DNA of 64,000 bases from an uncultured Christensenella sp. (GCA_910585235.1 CAJUCM010000001.1:62001-126000), one strand, 5' to 3'; shown: positions 1 through 6,682, counted from the stretch's first letter. Numbers and translations are program-made. The notes: generated from the letters alone by a model not told the origin.

Positions 1-253
1 TTTCTAAAAAACTCTTACGAAAAGTCTGCCGTTCCGTAACCGTTTCCGCACGGGCGTTAATAAGCACGCCTTTCCTGTCGAATCGTTCAAAGCCCCAACG
101 TGCGACAATCACCTCTTCCGCCGTGAGAATAGGCGCAAAGGAAGTAGGGTAAATATCTCCGAATTTCAACATGATCTGTTGTTCATCGGGTATGTCATGT
201 AATAGTTTCTGCGTGTCTTTACGACTGAATCCCAAATGAAATCTTCCGCACAT
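1..253 (-). CDS. SRAP (YedK/HMCES-type) abasic-site DNA-protein crosslink protein, 3' end outside window
   Basis: The protein begins MCGRFHLG, and further on RWGF and INARAET are seen. These are hallmarks of the SRAP family, whose Cys2, freed when Met1 is removed, forms a covalent link to abasic sites in single-stranded DNA and protects replication forks. About 84 residues are visible, roughly the first third of a normal 220-residue protein; the rest lies off the left edge. The reading frame stays open upstream to an ATG at 355, but the catalytic Cys must be residue 2, so the start at 253 is chosen. No clear Shine-Dalgarno precedes it. Family assignment is firm; calling it SOS-regulated would be a guess, since no LexA box was recognised. 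Confidence 0.85.
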   Translation of the reverse strand, partial: MCGRFHLGFSRKDTQKLLHDIPDEQQIMLKFGDIYPTSFAPILTAEEVIVARWGFERFDRKGVLINARAETVTERQTFRKSFLE

Positions 254-400
254 AAAAATAGTATGCGTTAAAACGGAATTAACATTAATACCTTTTTCAT
301 AACATTTCTGATTCTGAAAATAAATATGTGTTTGACTTATATTTATATGCGTCATGCGATTAATGGCGTCCAAAAAAATTTTGTTCCCCCTAAAATTTAT

Positions 401-431
401 TTGACGGGGGGGGGTAGAACTGTGGTATCAT
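401..431 (+). promoter_or_regulatory. Possible distal promoter with G9 run in the spacer
   Basis: TTGACG (401-406) and TATCAT (426-431) are separated by 19 bp that start with a run of Gs; with the last G of the -35 the run is nine long. It faces the lipoprotein gene at 532. The -10 is imperfect, so this is tentative. Confidence 0.3.
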
Positions 432-473
432 GTTATTAGTAATTATATCTTTTCCTAAGGTGTTCAATTGGGG

Positions 474-500
474 TTGGCATCAGGGGGGTAGTGATATAAT
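474..500 (+). promoter_or_regulatory. Promoter of the InlB-repeat lipoprotein, G6 run in a short spacer
   Basis: TTGGCA (474-479) and a consensus TATAAT (495-500) are only 15 bp apart, and the spacer contains six consecutive Gs (483-488). The Shine-Dalgarno AAGGAGA (517-523) and ATG at 532 follow. Confidence 0.6.
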
Positions 501-531
501 AAAAAAGTAAACCGAAAAGGAGACTGAGAGC

Positions 532-1611
532 ATGAAGAAAAAATGTAGCGTCATTTTTGCGTTCCTGTTGGCGGTCGTATGCGCGTTTGCTTTTATGGCG
601 TGCGATTTCAACGAGGAACAGGAGAAGCCGGAACCCGTCAGGTGCGGAACGGCAACCGTCAATTATCACTATGAATACAACGTGGCGATCGAGCACTATT
701 ATGAGGTAAAGTACACCGTGCAGATCGGAAAAAAGCATGAGATCACCGAGCACTATACGCCACCCATGAAGGCGGGCTACCGCTTTTTGGGCTGGACGAC
801 GGAGGAAGGCGGCGCGGGCGATCCGGTGGGAACGCCGTTTTCGATCGAAGGTTCGGGCTTCGGCGGAACGGTCTACAACCTGTACGCCAAATACGAAGCG
901 ATCCCGTTTGAAATTATCTATCACCTCGACGGCGGGACCAATCACGCGGATAATCCGACGTCGCTCACGGGCAAAAAGACGCTGAAAAACCCGACCAAGG
1001 AAAAACATAATTTCTTGGGCTGGTACCGCGATCCCGAATTTAACGTTTATACGGGGACCGCTTCCATGATCGACGACGAAACGACGACGGTGGAGCTGTA
1101 TGCAAAATGGCAGCGCTTCTATGAGATCGCCTACGTTTCCGATCAACCGAAAGTGCATGTAAAGGGAGACCAGAGCACTCGCCCGCAATATACGTTTACC
1201 GAAGAGGACTTGGAGTTCACCGTTCGGTTGAGTCCCGAATACTTTGAAAACTATCTGTTCCTCGGCTGGGAATGCGAAGAGGGCGGAGAACTTGTAAAAG
1301 AAGCAGAAATCACGATCGACCCCAAAACGGAAAAAAGCGATCGCACCTTTACCGCGCGCTATCTGGTGGCTTCCAACCCCGCGAACACCAAGGGGCTCAG
1401 AACGCTGATCTCCTACGGAAAACATAACTTTTATGCACGGGAAGAAGTGACGCGGATCGTCGTCGAAGATAAGTACGGCAGTAAAGATTATGAAATGACA
1501 AACAGCATAACGGTATATTACAGCGGAGAGAACCCGCCCGAAGTTATTTGCAGAGAAGGGCTCACGCCGTATCTGATCCGCGACCCTGCGGAAGTGGATA
1601 AACATTTTTAA
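532..1611 (+). CDS. Surface lipoprotein with InlB B-type (Listeria-Bacteroides) repeats
   Basis: This 359-residue protein starts with a basic MKKK, a hydrophobic stretch and the lipobox FMAC, so it should be lipid-anchored at Cys24 on the outer face of the membrane. The mature part holds at least two InlB B-repeat (Flg_new) units: one around GYRFLGW and LYAKY, residues about 65-122, and a very typical one from IIYHLDGG through NFLGWYRDPEF to LYAKW, residues about 125-190. A third diverged unit with FLGWE follows. Such beta-grasp repeats are common in secreted adhesion-type proteins of gut Firmicutes; the ligand is unknown. The Shine-Dalgarno AAGGAGA lies 8 bp before the ATG. It is a single-gene unit closed by a strong hairpin. 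The poly-G runs in its promoter region are unusual. Confidence 0.85.
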   Translation: MKKKCSVIFAFLLAVVCAFAFMACDFNEEQEKPEPVRCGTATVNYHYEYNVAIEHYYEVKYTVQIGKKHEITEHYTPPMKAGYRFLGWTTEEGGAGDPVGTPFSIEGSGFGGTVYNLYAKYEAIPFEIIYHLDGGTNHADNPTSLTGKKTLKNPTKEKHNFLGWYRDPEFNVYTGTASMIDDETTTVELYAKWQRFYEIAYVSDQPKVHVKGDQSTRPQYTFTEEDLEFTVRLSPEYFENYLFLGWECEEGGELVKEAEITIDPKTEKSDRTFTARYLVASNPANTKGLRTLISYGKHNFYAREEVTRIVVEDKYGSKDYEMTNSITVYYSGENPPEVICREGLTPYLIRDPAEVDKHF

Positions 1612-1632
1612 TCGAATTGTAAATTCCGACCG

Positions 1633-1666
1633 TCCGCGCGCCGAAAGGCGCGCGGATATTGTTTTA
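1633..1666 (+). terminator. Intrinsic terminator of the lipoprotein gene
   Basis: A 10-bp GC-rich stem, TCCGCGCGCC with GAAA loop and its complement (1633-1656), is followed by a T-rich stretch. Confidence 0.8.
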
Positions 1667-1702
1667 CGAAAAAAATTTCAGAAAAATTTTTTCGTCCCGC
1701 TG

Positions 1703-1731
1703 TTTACATTGACGGCAAAGTATGTTATAAT
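1703..1731 (+). promoter_or_regulatory. pckG promoter
   Basis: TTTACA (1703-1708), a 17-bp spacer and TATAAT (1726-1731). A TG one base upstream of the -10 makes it an extended -10 promoter. Confidence 0.75.
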
Positions 1732-1791
1732 ATATAAGGACAGAAAGGGGCTTTTCGCCCTGAAAATTTTTCGGAGGTAACACTTTACACT

Positions 1792-3561
1792 ATGAAAGCA
1801 TTGACCGACAACAAGAAAGTTATTGATTTCGTCAAGAAGAGCGCGGAACTTGCAACTCCCGATGAGATCGTCTGGATCGACGGCTCGGAAAAACAGCTCG
1901 AAGCGCTTAGAAAAGAGGCTTGCGCCACGGGCGAGATGATCAAGCTCAATCAGGAAAAACTTCCCGGTTGCTACTATCACCGCACGGCGGAAAACGACGT
2001 TGCCCGCGTCGAAGCGCGTACCTTTATCTGCTGCAAGAACAAAGAGGACGCAGGTCCTATCAACTACTGGATGGACCCGAAAGAGGCGTATGCGCTCTGC
2101 GGCGAGATCGCGCGCGGAAAAATGAAGGGGCGCAAAATGTACGTCATTCCCTATTCCATGGGCGTCGTCGGTTCCCCGTTCTCCAAAATCGGCATCGAAG
2201 TGACGGACAGCATTTACGTCGTTCTCAATATGGCGATCATGACCCGCGTCGGGCTCGACGTGTATAAAGCGCTCGGCAAAGAGGGCGATTTCGTGAAAGG
2301 CTTCCACTGCAAGTGCGACGTGGATCCCGAAAAGAGATATATCATGCACTTCCCCGAAGACGACACGATCATTTCCGTAAACTCTGCATACGGCGGAAAC
2401 GTGCTCCTCGGCAAAAAGTGCTTTGCGCTCAGAATCGCTTCCAACCTCGGCAGGCGCGAGGGCTGGATGGCGGAGCACATGCTCATTCTCGGCGTGACCT
2501 ATCCCGACGGAAAGAAAAAATATCTGGCGGCGGCGTTCCCGTCCGCTTGCGGAAAGACCAACCTTGCCATGCTCATTCCCCCCAAACACTACCTTGAAAA
2601 GGGATATAAAGTGGAATGCGTGGGCGACGACATCGCCTGGATCCGCGTGGGCGAAGACGGAAGGCTGTGGGCGGTCAACCCCGAAAACGGCTTCTTCGGC
2701 GTCGCGCCCGGAACGAACGAAAAATCCAACCCCAACGCGCTTGCGGCGACGAAAAAGGGCACGATCTTCACGAACGTTGCGATCAACCCCGAAGACAACA
2801 CGGTGTGGTGGGAAGGACTTACAAAGCCCGCTCCCGAAAAACTCATCGACTGGCTCGGCAACGACTGGACGCCTAAAAGCGGCGTAAAAGCGGCGCACCC
2901 CAATTCGAGATTTACGGCTCCCGCCGTCAACTGCCCCTGCCTCTCCCCCGAATTCAATTCCAAGACGGGCGTTCCGCTCGACGCGATCGTGTTCGGCGGA
3001 AGAAGAGCGACTACGACGCCCCTCGTCTATCAGTCCCGCGACTGGGATCACGGCGTGTTTGTCGGCTCGATCATGAGCTCCGAGACGACGGCGGCGGCAA
3101 CGGGCGCGGTCGGCGTTCTCCGTCACGACCCCATGGCGATGAAGCCTTTCGCGGGCTATCATATGGCGGACTACTTCGCGCACTGGATCGAAATGGGCAA
3201 AAAAGTCAAGAATCCGCCCAAGATTTTCAACGTCAACTGGTTCCGTCAGGACGAAAACGGCGAATTCCTGTGGCCTGGCTTCGGCGACAATATGCGCGTG
3301 CTCGACTGGATTTTGAAGCGCTGTGCGGGTGAAGTGGATGCGCAGGAGACCGCGATCGGCTACGTTCCCTACGCGAAAGACATCGACCTCGACGGTCTCG
3401 ATATGACCGAGGCGGATCTCGAAAAGATCCTTTATATCGACAAAAAGCGTTGGAGCGGCGAGGCGGACGAGATCGCGGGCTACTATGAGCAGTTCGGCGA
3501 CAGATTGCCCGAAGAACTCAAAGAGAACCTTGCAACCCTCAAAAAGAATTGCGAAAAATAA
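1792..3561 (+). CDS. pckG: Phosphoenolpyruvate carboxykinase (GTP)
   Basis: This enzyme interconverts oxaloacetate and PEP with GTP/GDP in the cytoplasm. The 589-residue length and the whole sequence fit the GTP class rather than the ATP class. The P-loop with the reactive cysteine of this class reads FPSACGKTNLAML (about residue 250), followed by GDDIAW (metal-binding Asp pair), NPENGFFGVAPGT, and the C-terminal nucleotide-binding region with FGGRR. The Shine-Dalgarno GGAGG sits a rather long 14 bp before the ATG. It is monocistronic, with its own promoter and a strong terminator. Together with ppdK further along, it supplies two routes around the PEP-pyruvate-oxaloacetate node, typical of anaerobes that fix CO2 by PEPCK or save ATP with pyrophosphate. 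Confidence 0.97.
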   Translation: MKALTDNKKVIDFVKKSAELATPDEIVWIDGSEKQLEALRKEACATGEMIKLNQEKLPGCYYHRTAENDVARVEARTFICCKNKEDAGPINYWMDPKEAYALCGEIARGKMKGRKMYVIPYSMGVVGSPFSKIGIEVTDSIYVVLNMAIMTRVGLDVYKALGKEGDFVKGFHCKCDVDPEKRYIMHFPEDDTIISVNSAYGGNVLLGKKCFALRIASNLGRREGWMAEHMLILGVTYPDGKKKYLAAAFPSACGKTNLAMLIPPKHYLEKGYKVECVGDDIAWIRVGEDGRLWAVNPENGFFGVAPGTNEKSNPNALAATKKGTIFTNVAINPEDNTVWWEGLTKPAPEKLIDWLGNDWTPKSGVKAAHPNSRFTAPAVNCPCLSPEFNSKTGVPLDAIVFGGRRATTTPLVYQSRDWDHGVFVGSIMSSETTAAATGAVGVLRHDPMAMKPFAGYHMADYFAHWIEMGKKVKNPPKIFNVNWFRQDENGEFLWPGFGDNMRVLDWILKRCAGEVDAQETAIGYVPYAKDIDLDGLDMTEADLEKILYIDKKRWSGEADEIAGYYEQFGDRLPEELKENLATLKKNCEK

Positions 3562-3573
3562 ACGGAATCCATA

Positions 3574-3607
3574 AAAAAGCGCGGTTTCAAACCGCGCTTT
3601 TTTTATG
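3574..3607. terminator. Bidirectional terminator between pckG and the cysteine-rich pair
   Basis: A stem AAAGCGCGGTTT with its complement, flanked by A-run and T-run, can end transcription from pckG on the plus strand and from the minus-strand gene ending at 3603. Confidence 0.85.
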
Positions 3608-3860
3608 TTTTCAGTATGTCGATAATAGCTTTCATATCCTCTTCCGCTTTGTCAAGCCGTTCGGGCGAAAGGTCGGGGTCTGCGTTGCTCTTTTTTTGCC
3701 AACGGTCGCAGGTATCGGTCAATTCGGTATATTTGTCCGTTTCCGTGCAGAAGTAACGTTTGAAAGGGCTGATGTAATAACCGTATTTTCTGTAAATCTG
3801 TGCGCGGAATGCGCAGGACTTACAGGTTTTCGATTTCGGATTCGTACTCTTTCCGTTCAC
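3603..3860 (-). CDS. Cysteine-rich mini-protein, type B, copy 1
   Basis: This 85-residue protein has the pattern CKSCA near the N-terminus, then YRKYGYY, RYFC, and DTCDRWQ, ending in a charged helix with AEEDMKAI. The four cysteines (CxxC, C, C) look like a small zinc site, by inference. The start is GTG at 3860, with GGAGG six bases upstream. It overlaps the end of the type A gene by 41 nt, so translation is probably coupled. It is clearly paralogous to the protein at 14708-14956, which shares KSCKTCA, GY, RYLC, CERWQ and AEED at matching positions. I do not recognise the family and assign no function. Confidence 0.75.
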   Translation of the reverse strand: MNGKSTNPKSKTCKSCAFRAQIYRKYGYYISPFKRYFCTETDKYTELTDTCDRWQKKSNADPDLSPERLDKAEEDMKAIIDILKT

Positions 3861-4122
3861 GTTTTTCCTCCTCTAAAATATCGCGTAAGCTGGAAAAATC
3901 CGTCAGCAGAGAATCGAGCCGTTTGTAAACGAGGGATTTTGAGATGAACCGTCTGCATTTGAACAGGAAACGGTCGCAACAATCCCGTTTGAAAACGACA
4001 TTTTGTTTTTTACAGCAGAAGCCGCTGTCCGCTCTCTCGAACCGCGTCCCTTTTTTGATAAAGTATCCTTCATAAAACATACAGTTGCAACATTTGTAAT
4101 TCGGTTTTTCATTTGTTTCCAT
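3820..4122 (-). CDS. Cysteine-rich mini-protein, type A, copy 1
   Basis: This 100-residue protein reads CCNCMFYEGYFIKKGTRFER, then GFCCKKQ, CCDRFLF and a C-terminal amphipathic, probably coiled helix with LDSLL and LRDILEEEK. The cysteine spacing (CxxC, CC, CC) suggests metal binding. AAAGGAGAT sits just upstream of the ATG. It is the first gene of a two-gene unit with the type B gene, transcribed from a promoter whose spacer holds a palindrome (4152-4166), divergent from the XRE gene at 4220. A close paralogue sits at 14455-14736 in the same gene order. The function is unknown; the tight link to an XRE repressor suggests a switchable small system. Confidence 0.75.
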   Translation of the reverse strand: METNEKPNYKCCNCMFYEGYFIKKGTRFERADSGFCCKKQNVVFKRDCCDRFLFKCRRFISKSLVYKRLDSLLTDFSSLRDILEEEKRERKEYESEIENL

Positions 4123-4143
4123 ACATAATCTCCTTTTGTAAAG

Positions 4144-4195
4144 ATCATATCACAACCAATGGTTGTAAGTCAAGCATTTTACTACCATTGGTGGT
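4144..4195. promoter_or_regulatory. Divergent XRE switch 1: leftward promoter with two palindromic operators
   Basis: The leftward promoter has TTGACT (4173-4168), an 18-bp spacer and TATGAT (4149-4144). A perfect palindrome ACAACCAATGGTTGT (4152-4166) fills the spacer. A second, closely similar one ACTACCATTGGTGGT (4181-4195) lies 29 bp away, centre to centre, towards the XRE gene. Repression of both directions by the XRE protein is inferred from position. Confidence 0.7.
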
Positions 4196-4219
4196 AATAT
4201 TTTTTATAGAGGTGATTTA

Positions 4220-4429
4220 ATGATAACGCTTGAACAAATACAAAAAAGGATTGTGGAAGAAATAAAAAGAAGCGGAATAAGCCAGACGGAACTCGCGCGT
4301 AAAATAGGAGTAAGCCAGCAAGCGATTTCAAGTTACTTAAATGGTCGTAAATTACCTGCTTTGAATACGCTTGCGAATTTATGTAAACTCTTGGACTTGG
4401 ACGCAAATTATATTCTTTGTCAGGAATAA
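4220..4429 (+). CDS. XRE-family helix-turn-helix repressor 1
   Basis: This 69-residue stand-alone Cro/CI-type DNA-binding domain has the core SQTELARKIGVSQQAISSYL and the common tail LDLDANYIL. There is no second domain, so it should bind as a dimer to palindromes. The Shine-Dalgarno is GAGGTGATTTA before the ATG at 4220. It is divergent from the cysteine-rich pair, with two matching palindromes in between. It is a close paralogue of the XRE protein at 4714, sharing the arrangement EIQ-R and the phrase GVS followed by LPAL/FPAL and YIL. Regulator identity is sure; the targets are inferred. Confidence 0.9.
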   Translation: MITLEQIQKRIVEEIKRSGISQTELARKIGVSQQAISSYLNGRKLPALNTLANLCKLLDLDANYILCQE

Positions 4430-4446
4430 ATGAATTTTATTGAATC

Positions 4447-4476
4447 AACGCCGCGCGGTTTATGCCGCGCGGCGTT
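4447..4476 (+). terminator. Terminator-like hairpin after XRE 1
   Basis: Twelve-bp stem AACGCCGCGCGG with its complement and a 6-nt loop. It is followed by an AT-rich stretch rather than a clean T-run. It could also back up the leftward small RNA terminator. Confidence 0.6.
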
Positions 4477-4498
4477 CCGATATATAGTTTTCCGCAAT

Positions 4499-4531
4499 AA
4501 AAAAGAACGCACGGCAGTATGCCGTGCGTTC
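4499..4531 (-). terminator. Intrinsic terminator of the small RNA
   Basis: On the minus strand a 12-bp stem GAACGCACGGCA with a 3-nt loop precedes six Ts. Confidence 0.85.
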
Positions 4532-4621
4532 CGCAGACGGTGGAATTTCTATAAAGGGGGGAGAAATTCAGTTTAGCCGTACTGCCTTCTGCAAAACGGA
4601 ATTCCCGTTTTTGCTGAATTC
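4499..4621 (-). ncRNA. Putative small RNA with a C-rich loop, under XRE 2 control
   Basis: A consensus promoter TTGACA-17 bp-TATAAT (4656-4628) points leftward into a region without a gene. About 120 nt later it meets a strong intrinsic terminator: 12-bp stem 4505-4531, then six Ts on the minus strand. The expected transcript, starting near 4621, forms a 5' hairpin around GCAAAAACGG and CCGUUUUGC. It also forms a hairpin with 8-bp stem GAAUUUCU/AGAAAUUC (4569-4562 and 4550-4543) presenting the loop CCCCCCUUUAU. The loop can pair over 7 nt with the AAAGGGG ribosome binding site of the divergent XRE gene at 4714. CUGAAUUU can alternatively pair with the 5' GAAUUCAG. A GTG-initiated 16-codon ORF exists but has no ribosome site. 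Confidence 0.55.
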
Positions 4622-4627
4622 ACCCCT

Positions 4628-4680
4628 ATTATAATCGTACATTATACGATTGTCAAGCAAAATATCGCATATTATGCGAT
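4628..4680. promoter_or_regulatory. Divergent XRE switch 2: leftward promoter with two operators
   Basis: The leftward promoter TTGACA (4656-4651), 17 bp, TATAAT (4633-4628) has its entire spacer (4634-4650) occupied by ATCGTA-N5-TACGAT. A second copy, ATCGCA-N5-TGCGAT, lies at 4664-4680, 30 bp centre to centre. The XRE gene at 4714 reads rightward. Confidence 0.75.
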
Positions 4681-4713
4681 ATTTTTTCTAATATTAAGAG
4701 AAAAGGGGTAAAA

Positions 4714-4929
4714 ATGGTGAATTTGCACGAAATTCAGCAGAGGATGAGAGAGTGCATCGCGGGGAGCGGGATCCCGCAAAAGGAGATCGCCGTCAGGATC
4801 GGCGTTTCCGCGCAGACGGTTTCAAAATACATGAGAAAGGACGTTTTTCCCGCGCTCGATACGTTTGCGCGCCTCTGTGCCGTACTCGACGTTTCGAGCA
4901 ATTACATTCTCGGAATCGGAGAGTATTGA
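4714..4929 (+). CDS. XRE-family helix-turn-helix repressor 2
   Basis: This 71-residue single-domain Cro/CI-type regulator has the core QKEIAVRIGVSAQTVSKYM and ends with LDVSSNYILGIG. It is paralogous to the regulator at 4220. The ribosome site is unusual, AAAAGGGG rather than AGGAGG (4701-4708), and it is complementary to the loop of the small RNA transcribed away from it. Two 17-bp operators of one sequence type lie in the divergent promoter region. No protein-coding gene is divergently placed, which is why the small RNA is the likely regulated product. Confidence 0.9.
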   Translation: MVNLHEIQQRMRECIAGSGIPQKEIAVRIGVSAQTVSKYMRKDVFPALDTFARLCAVLDVSSNYILGIGEY

Positions 4930-4960
4930 AAAGCGACGCTTGCCGCGTTATCGCAACAGA

Positions 4961-4998
4961 AAAACCCGCCCTGCAAAATATGCAAGGCGGGTCGTTTT
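4961..4998. terminator. Bidirectional terminator between XRE 2 and the DeoR gene
   Basis: ACCCGCC with TGCA, a 5-nt loop and the complement GGCGGGT form the stem (4964-4992). T-rich flanks lie on both strands. Confidence 0.75.
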
Positions 4999-5010
4999 GT
5001 AACAATATTT

Positions 5011-5769
5011 TTACATGACGACGATGTCTTTGGCGATAAACTGTTTTTTCAGGTCGTCGGGGAAGTTGGAATCGGTGATAAGAACGTCAATATCCTCCAT
5101 GTGCGCGAACGTGTGGGGCATGATCTTGCCGATCTTCGAGCTGTCGAGCATCATATACACCGCCTTCGCCTTTTTCTGCATTTCGATCAGAAAGTCGGCT
5201 TCGATCTGCGACCCGCAGGAAAATCCGTTTTCGGGGGTGAACGCAGAGGAGGACATGACGGCAAGTTCAAAATTGGTGTTCGCAAACGCAAGTCTCGAAA
5301 CGGAGGAAGCCGTTGAAAGATTGTCTTTGAGCACCTGACCGCCGAAGAGAGACACGTCGAAATTTTTCTTTTTGGCAAGCTCCACCGCAACGGCAAGCCC
5401 GTTCGTGAAGATATGGAGGGGGACGTCGGGTAGTTCTTTGGCAAGCGCCATGCAGGTCGTTCCGCCGTCCATGAAAAGGCAGACGTTCTCTTCGATGAGC
5501 CCCGCCGCCTTTCTTGCGATCTGGATTTTTTCGTCGGTGTGGATCGCGGTCTTTTTCGCGTAAGCCTCGCCGGAAACTTTTTGCACTTCCTTGACGGACA
5601 TTGCGCCGCCGCGCACGCGGATAATGCGCTCCTGCTGTTCAAGAAGCACCAGATCGCGCCGGAGCGTCATCTGCGAAACGTTGGGAAACGCTTCGGTGAG
5701 CTGTTCGAGCGACAGTTTTCCCCGTTTATCGAGGAGGTCGGCAATGCGGTCGATACGGTCTCTTTTCAT
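5011..5769 (-). CDS. DeoR-family transcriptional regulator
   Basis: This 252-residue protein has the N-terminal DeoR winged helix (residues about 1-57, core VSQMTLRRDLVLLEQQERIIRVRGGA). The C-terminal DeoRC sensor domain, related to sugar-phosphate isomerases, follows (FMDGGTTCMALA, FTNGLAVAVELA, FGGQVLKDN). Members usually repress sugar or nucleoside catabolic genes and respond to a phosphorylated intermediate. The Shine-Dalgarno GGAGGTGAT precedes the ATG. No sugar operon is adjacent: it stands alone between terminators, so the targets cannot be read from context. Confidence 0.92.
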   Translation of the reverse strand: MKRDRIDRIADLLDKRGKLSLEQLTEAFPNVSQMTLRRDLVLLEQQERIIRVRGGAMSVKEVQKVSGEAYAKKTAIHTDEKIQIARKAAGLIEENVCLFMDGGTTCMALAKELPDVPLHIFTNGLAVAVELAKKKNFDVSLFGGQVLKDNLSTASSVSRLAFANTNFELAVMSSSAFTPENGFSCGSQIEADFLIEMQKKAKAVYMMLDSSKIGKIMPHTFAHMEDIDVLITDSNFPDDLKKQFIAKDIVVM

Positions 5770-5821
5770 AAGCGATCACCTCCGGTATCCGTTGAATTTT
5801 TTTCACGGACAACTATGTTAG

Positions 5822-5850
5822 ATTATAACATAATTTTTGCAAAAACGCAA
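5822..5850 (-). promoter_or_regulatory. Promoter of the DeoR gene
   Basis: On the minus strand TTGCGT (5850-5845), 17 bp, TATAAT (5827-5822), with an extended -10 TG. Confidence 0.65.
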
Positions 5851-5984
5851 ATAAATTTTCAATAAATATTAAAATTGGTAACACATTTTCGCCTGCGGTC
5901 GATTTCTGCGGAAAACGGTCTTGAATTCCGCGGAAAACCGCGGTTTTTGTTTTGCCCGAATTTTTCGCGCCCGAAAGAATTTGC

Positions 5985-6013
5985 TTGCGTTTTATCGGTA
6001 ATCGTGCTACAAT
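5985..6013 (+). promoter_or_regulatory. Extended -10 promoter immediately before the ATG at 6024
   Basis: TTGCGT (5985-5990), 17 bp ending in TGC, TACAAT (6008-6013). The expected start near 6020 leaves only 3-5 nt of leader before the ATG. Confidence 0.65.
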
Positions 6014-6023
6014 ATTTCCGATT

Positions 6024-6665
6024 ATGGAAACGCAATATCTTACTTCGCTCGACGAATATTTTTGCGCGCAATATTCCGATTACGTCAGGATCAGCGCGCT
6101 CGAAGGCTATGTGATGCCCGACGTGGTTTCGGTCGGCGCGGACGGCAACATTCAGCGCAGGGATTCGCAGGTCATGCGCCTTTGCCATCAGAAAAACAAA
6201 GAGGATCTGCTCGCCCGTTTCAAGGAGGGGCTTACGGATACGCAGTTTACGTTCAATTTCTGCTTCCGCCCGTTCCGCGACCGTATGCGCGATCCTTTCC
6301 GCAAGTTCACGTTTGCAAAGGTCCTGCCCGAAGCGCTCGCCCATGCGGGGGAGACGGCGGAGAGCGCGGGCGCAAAGCTGGACGTTTCCCCGAAGATCTG
6401 GCAGAAGATCGTAAAAGGAAAACTCTATCCCGAAATGAACACGGTCATCGCGCTCATTCTCGTGACCGCCATGAAGCAGGCGGACGCGAACAATCTTCTC
6501 AACGCCATGGGCTATACGCTCGAAAAAGACCGCGTGCGCGACGTGGTGTGCGATTATCTCATTAAAAATTCGGTCTATAACGAGGAAATGCGGGACAGGT
6601 GTCTCGCCGAGTACCGGATCACCAATCTTCCGATCAAGCGGACGCAAACCGCGCAAGAGGCATAG
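6024..6665 (+). CDS. Putative XRE-like DNA-binding protein at the head of the cysS operon
   Basis: This 213-residue cytosolic protein has a C-terminal half (about 105-175) whose order of phrases (a Q-K-I-V-K-G-K turn, then P-E-MNTVIALILV and ANNLLNAMGYTLEKDRVRDVVCDYLI) resembles the divergent helix-turn-helix found at the end of many clostridial XRE-like proteins. In those, the phrase NLLxxAGYALSxSxxFDLI is typical. The N-terminal half is not recognised. The frame is open upstream to 5952, but METQYLTS at 6024 lies right behind a good promoter and nothing like a Shine-Dalgarno precedes it, so a leaderless mRNA is likely. cysS starts 17 bp downstream. The role is unknown; a regulatory one is inferred. 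Confidence 0.6.
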   Translation: METQYLTSLDEYFCAQYSDYVRISALEGYVMPDVVSVGADGNIQRRDSQVMRLCHQKNKEDLLARFKEGLTDTQFTFNFCFRPFRDRMRDPFRKFTFAKVLPEALAHAGETAESAGAKLDVSPKIWQKIVKGKLYPEMNTVIALILVTAMKQADANNLLNAMGYTLEKDRVRDVVCDYLIKNSVYNEEMRDRCLAEYRITNLPIKRTQTAQEA

Positions 6666-6682
6666 GATAGACAGAGGCATCT

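Noticed and set aside
436..1605. 389-codon minus-strand frame opposite the InlB-repeat lipoprotein
   Set aside because: No ribosome site or recognisable domain; the plus-strand product has a lipobox and textbook repeats.
3549..3947. 132-codon plus-strand frame opposite the type B cysteine-rich gene
   Set aside because: Begins inside the end of pckG, runs through a terminator, and has no ribosome site.
4573..4621. Sixteen-codon GTG ORF at the 5' end of the small RNA
   Set aside because: No ribosome site, and the start lies at or next to the transcription start; a non-coding RNA explains the hairpins and terminator better.
4752..5018. Plus-strand frame overlapping the second XRE gene
   Set aside because: Shadow frame, Arg-rich, without a start signal; the XRE frame has a clear helix-turn-helix.
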